Assembly: GCA_028291445.1 (NCBI GenBank)
Contig: JAQGIA010000687.1
Location: 1 to 14,598 of the forward strand
DNA length: 14,598 nucleotides
Source: Belnapia sp.
GTDB lineage: Bacteria > Pseudomonadota > Alphaproteobacteria > Acetobacterales > Acetobacteraceae
Reading direction: 5' to 3'
Under the pieces are notes generated by a model. The model was not told where the DNA came from. It saw only the letters and a program-made list of their open reading frames with translations, and did no database searches. Positions 13,809 through 14,598 of this stretch are shown here, piece after piece. Numbering within the stretch: the first letter of the stretch is position 1; every line of letters begins with the position of its first letter. The translations under genes and the position numbers were made by a program.

Positions 13809-13833
13809 AACAGCGCTCCTGGGTAATTGTTCA
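13809..13833 (-). promoter_or_regulatory. EcfG-like general stress promoter for the DUF2382 operon
   Basis: On the minus strand TGAAC (complement 13829-13833) is followed after 16 bases by TGTT (complement 13809-13812). The alphaproteobacterial EcfG consensus is GGAAC-N16/17-CGTT, so the match is 7 of 9 with correct spacing. Transcription would start about 35 bases before the first DUF2382 start codon, and DUF2382 genes are often part of this regulon. The two mismatches keep confidence moderate. Confidence 0.4.
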
Positions 13834-13861
13834 TTGCAGTGACTGTGATTCTTTTAAATAT
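13834..13861 (+). promoter_or_regulatory. AT-rich candidate promoter for the plus-strand binding-protein gene
   Basis: TTGCAG at 13834-13839 precedes an A/T run, CTTTTAAATAT (13851-13861), with 15-16 bases between the -35-like and -10-like hexamers. The region is unusually AT-rich for this genome and separates divergent genes. The -10 match is poor and the spacing short. Confidence 0.25.
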
Positions 13862-13872
13862 CCGGATCGGGA

Positions 13873-13893
13873 TCGCACCCTTACGGGATGCGA
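13873..13893. other. Hairpin between the divergent promoters
   Basis: TCGCA and CCC at 13873-13880 pair with GGG and TGCGA at 13885-13893 around the loop TTAC, with one bulged A. No T-run follows on either strand, so it is not an obvious terminator. It would lie in the 5' leader of the plus-strand binding-protein gene. Confidence 0.3.
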
Positions 13894-13960
13894 CAGGGCG
13901 GGTGGCGCGACGGTGGGGTTGCGGCCTAGAACGGCAGCGACGGGGCGGGGAGTGCAGCGG

Positions 13961-14598
13961 ATGACGGCCATGGGTGGGATATCGCGGCGGGGCGCACTCG
14001 GCGCGGCGGGAGCCTTGGCCCTGCCGGCGATGGCCGGGCGGGCACAAGGCACGCGGCCGGCGCCCGGCGTGAAGATCGGCCTGGTCGCGGTGCAGACCGG
14101 ACCGCAGGCAGCGCTCGGCACCCAGCTCCGCGACGGCTTCCTGCAAGGCATCAAGCATCTGGACGGCAAGCTCGGCGGGCTGCCCACCGAGGTGCTGTTG
14201 ATCGACGACGAGCTGCGGCCGGAAGTCGCCGTCACCAAGGTCCGCGCCGCGCTGGAACGCGACAAGGTGGATTTCGTGGTCGGCGTGGTCTTCTCGAATA
14301 TCCTCGCGGCGATCATGCGGCCGGTCACCGAATCCGGGACCTTCCTCATCTCGACCAATGCCGGCCCCTCGACCTTCGCCGGGCGCGGCTGCAACCCGAA
14401 TTTCTTCACGACCAGCTACAACAACGACCAGGTCCATTCGGTGATGGGCCAGGCGGCGCAGGATGCCGGGCACAAGCGCGTCTTCGTCATGGTGCCGAAC
14501 TACCAGGCCGGGCGCGACGCGGTGGCCGGCTTCAAGTCCCGCTTCCAGGGCGAGGTGGTCGACGAGGTCTACGTGCCGCTGACCCAGCTCGACTTCTC
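13961..14598 (+). CDS. Branched-chain amino acid-type ABC transporter substrate-binding protein (3' end outside window)
   Basis: A periplasmic ligand-binding protein of the LivK/Peripla_BP_6 family, feeding a LivHMGF-type ABC importer for branched-chain amino acids, amides or aromatic acids. The visible 212 residues start MTAMGGISRRGALGAAGALA. This has a twin-arginine-like SRRGALG ahead of a moderately hydrophobic stretch, with likely cleavage near AGRAQG (25-30), suggesting Tat export. KIGLVAVQTGPQAALGTQLRDG (38-59) is the first beta-alpha unit. VVGVVFSNILAAIMRPVTES, LISTNAGPS and CNPNFFTTSYNNDQ follow the family order, and RVFVMVPNYQAGRDAV opens the second lobe. GGGGAG lies about 8 bases before the ATG. 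The gene runs off the right edge, so permease genes, if any, lie outside. Ligand unknown. Confidence 0.93.
   Translation, partial: MTAMGGISRRGALGAAGALALPAMAGRAQGTRPAPGVKIGLVAVQTGPQAALGTQLRDGFLQGIKHLDGKLGGLPTEVLLIDDELRPEVAVTKVRAALERDKVDFVVGVVFSNILAAIMRPVTESGTFLISTNAGPSTFAGRGCNPNFFTTSYNNDQVHSVMGQAAQDAGHKRVFVMVPNYQAGRDAVAGFKSRFQGEVVDEVYVPLTQLDF

Noticed and set aside
1..14598. Insertion sequences, prophage or integrase genes
   Set aside because: No transposase, integrase or terminal inverted repeat was seen; the only phage-like signal is the domain inside trigger factor, and the 3' end of tRNA-Leu shows no integrated element or repeated attachment core.

Overview
The base composition (very high GC with strong third-position bias) and the gene content point to an alphaproteobacterium, most likely an Acetobacteraceae or Roseomonas-like organism. 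The supporting genes are tig next to clpP beside a tRNA-Leu, a Bug-type tripartite tricarboxylate receptor, a Bpt-type N-degron transferase and paired DUF2382 stress proteins. The genus is an inference from style; no marker gene in the window fixes it.

Layout. 1-2760 (minus strand): tRNA-Leu(UAG), then tig, then clpP (cut by the left edge), the protein-quality-control block. 2760-2996: intergenic DNA with a duplicated palindromic 23-bp unit. 2997-5471 (plus): membrane-anchored Ntn-hydrolase of the penicillin/AHL acylase family, carrying an in-frame 12-bp minisatellite. 5602-6372 (plus): bpt. 6434-6646 (minus): small exported protein. 6793-10022 (minus): probable transcription unit of a Bug solute receptor, a FadR-type GntR regulator and a DAO-type FAD oxidoreductase, divergent from a plus-strand Asp/Glu racemase-family gene (10076-10819). 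10776-11372 (minus): nucleoside 2-deoxyribosyltransferase-like gene, divergent from a kynurenine-formamidase-like alpha/beta hydrolase (11460-12296, plus). 12330-13765 (minus): two translationally coupled DUF2382 proteins behind an AT-rich promoter region with an EcfG-like match. 13961 to the right edge (plus): Tat-type branched-chain amino-acid ABC substrate-binding protein (partial).

How the genes work together. tig and clpP handle nascent-chain folding and proteolysis, and Bpt tags N-degron substrates for ClpS/ClpAP, so the left third is themed on protein fate. The 6.8-10.8 kb block looks like a small uptake, regulation and oxidation module for an amino-acid-like or carboxylate compound. 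The DUF2382 pair looks like a general-stress operon.

The most unusual observation is in trigger factor. Its FKBP/PPIase domain is interrupted, in frame, by about 178 residues (1554-2087) resembling the beta-jelly-roll module of phage tail-fibre and carbohydrate-binding proteins. Without the insert the protein is a normal-length trigger factor of about 441 residues.
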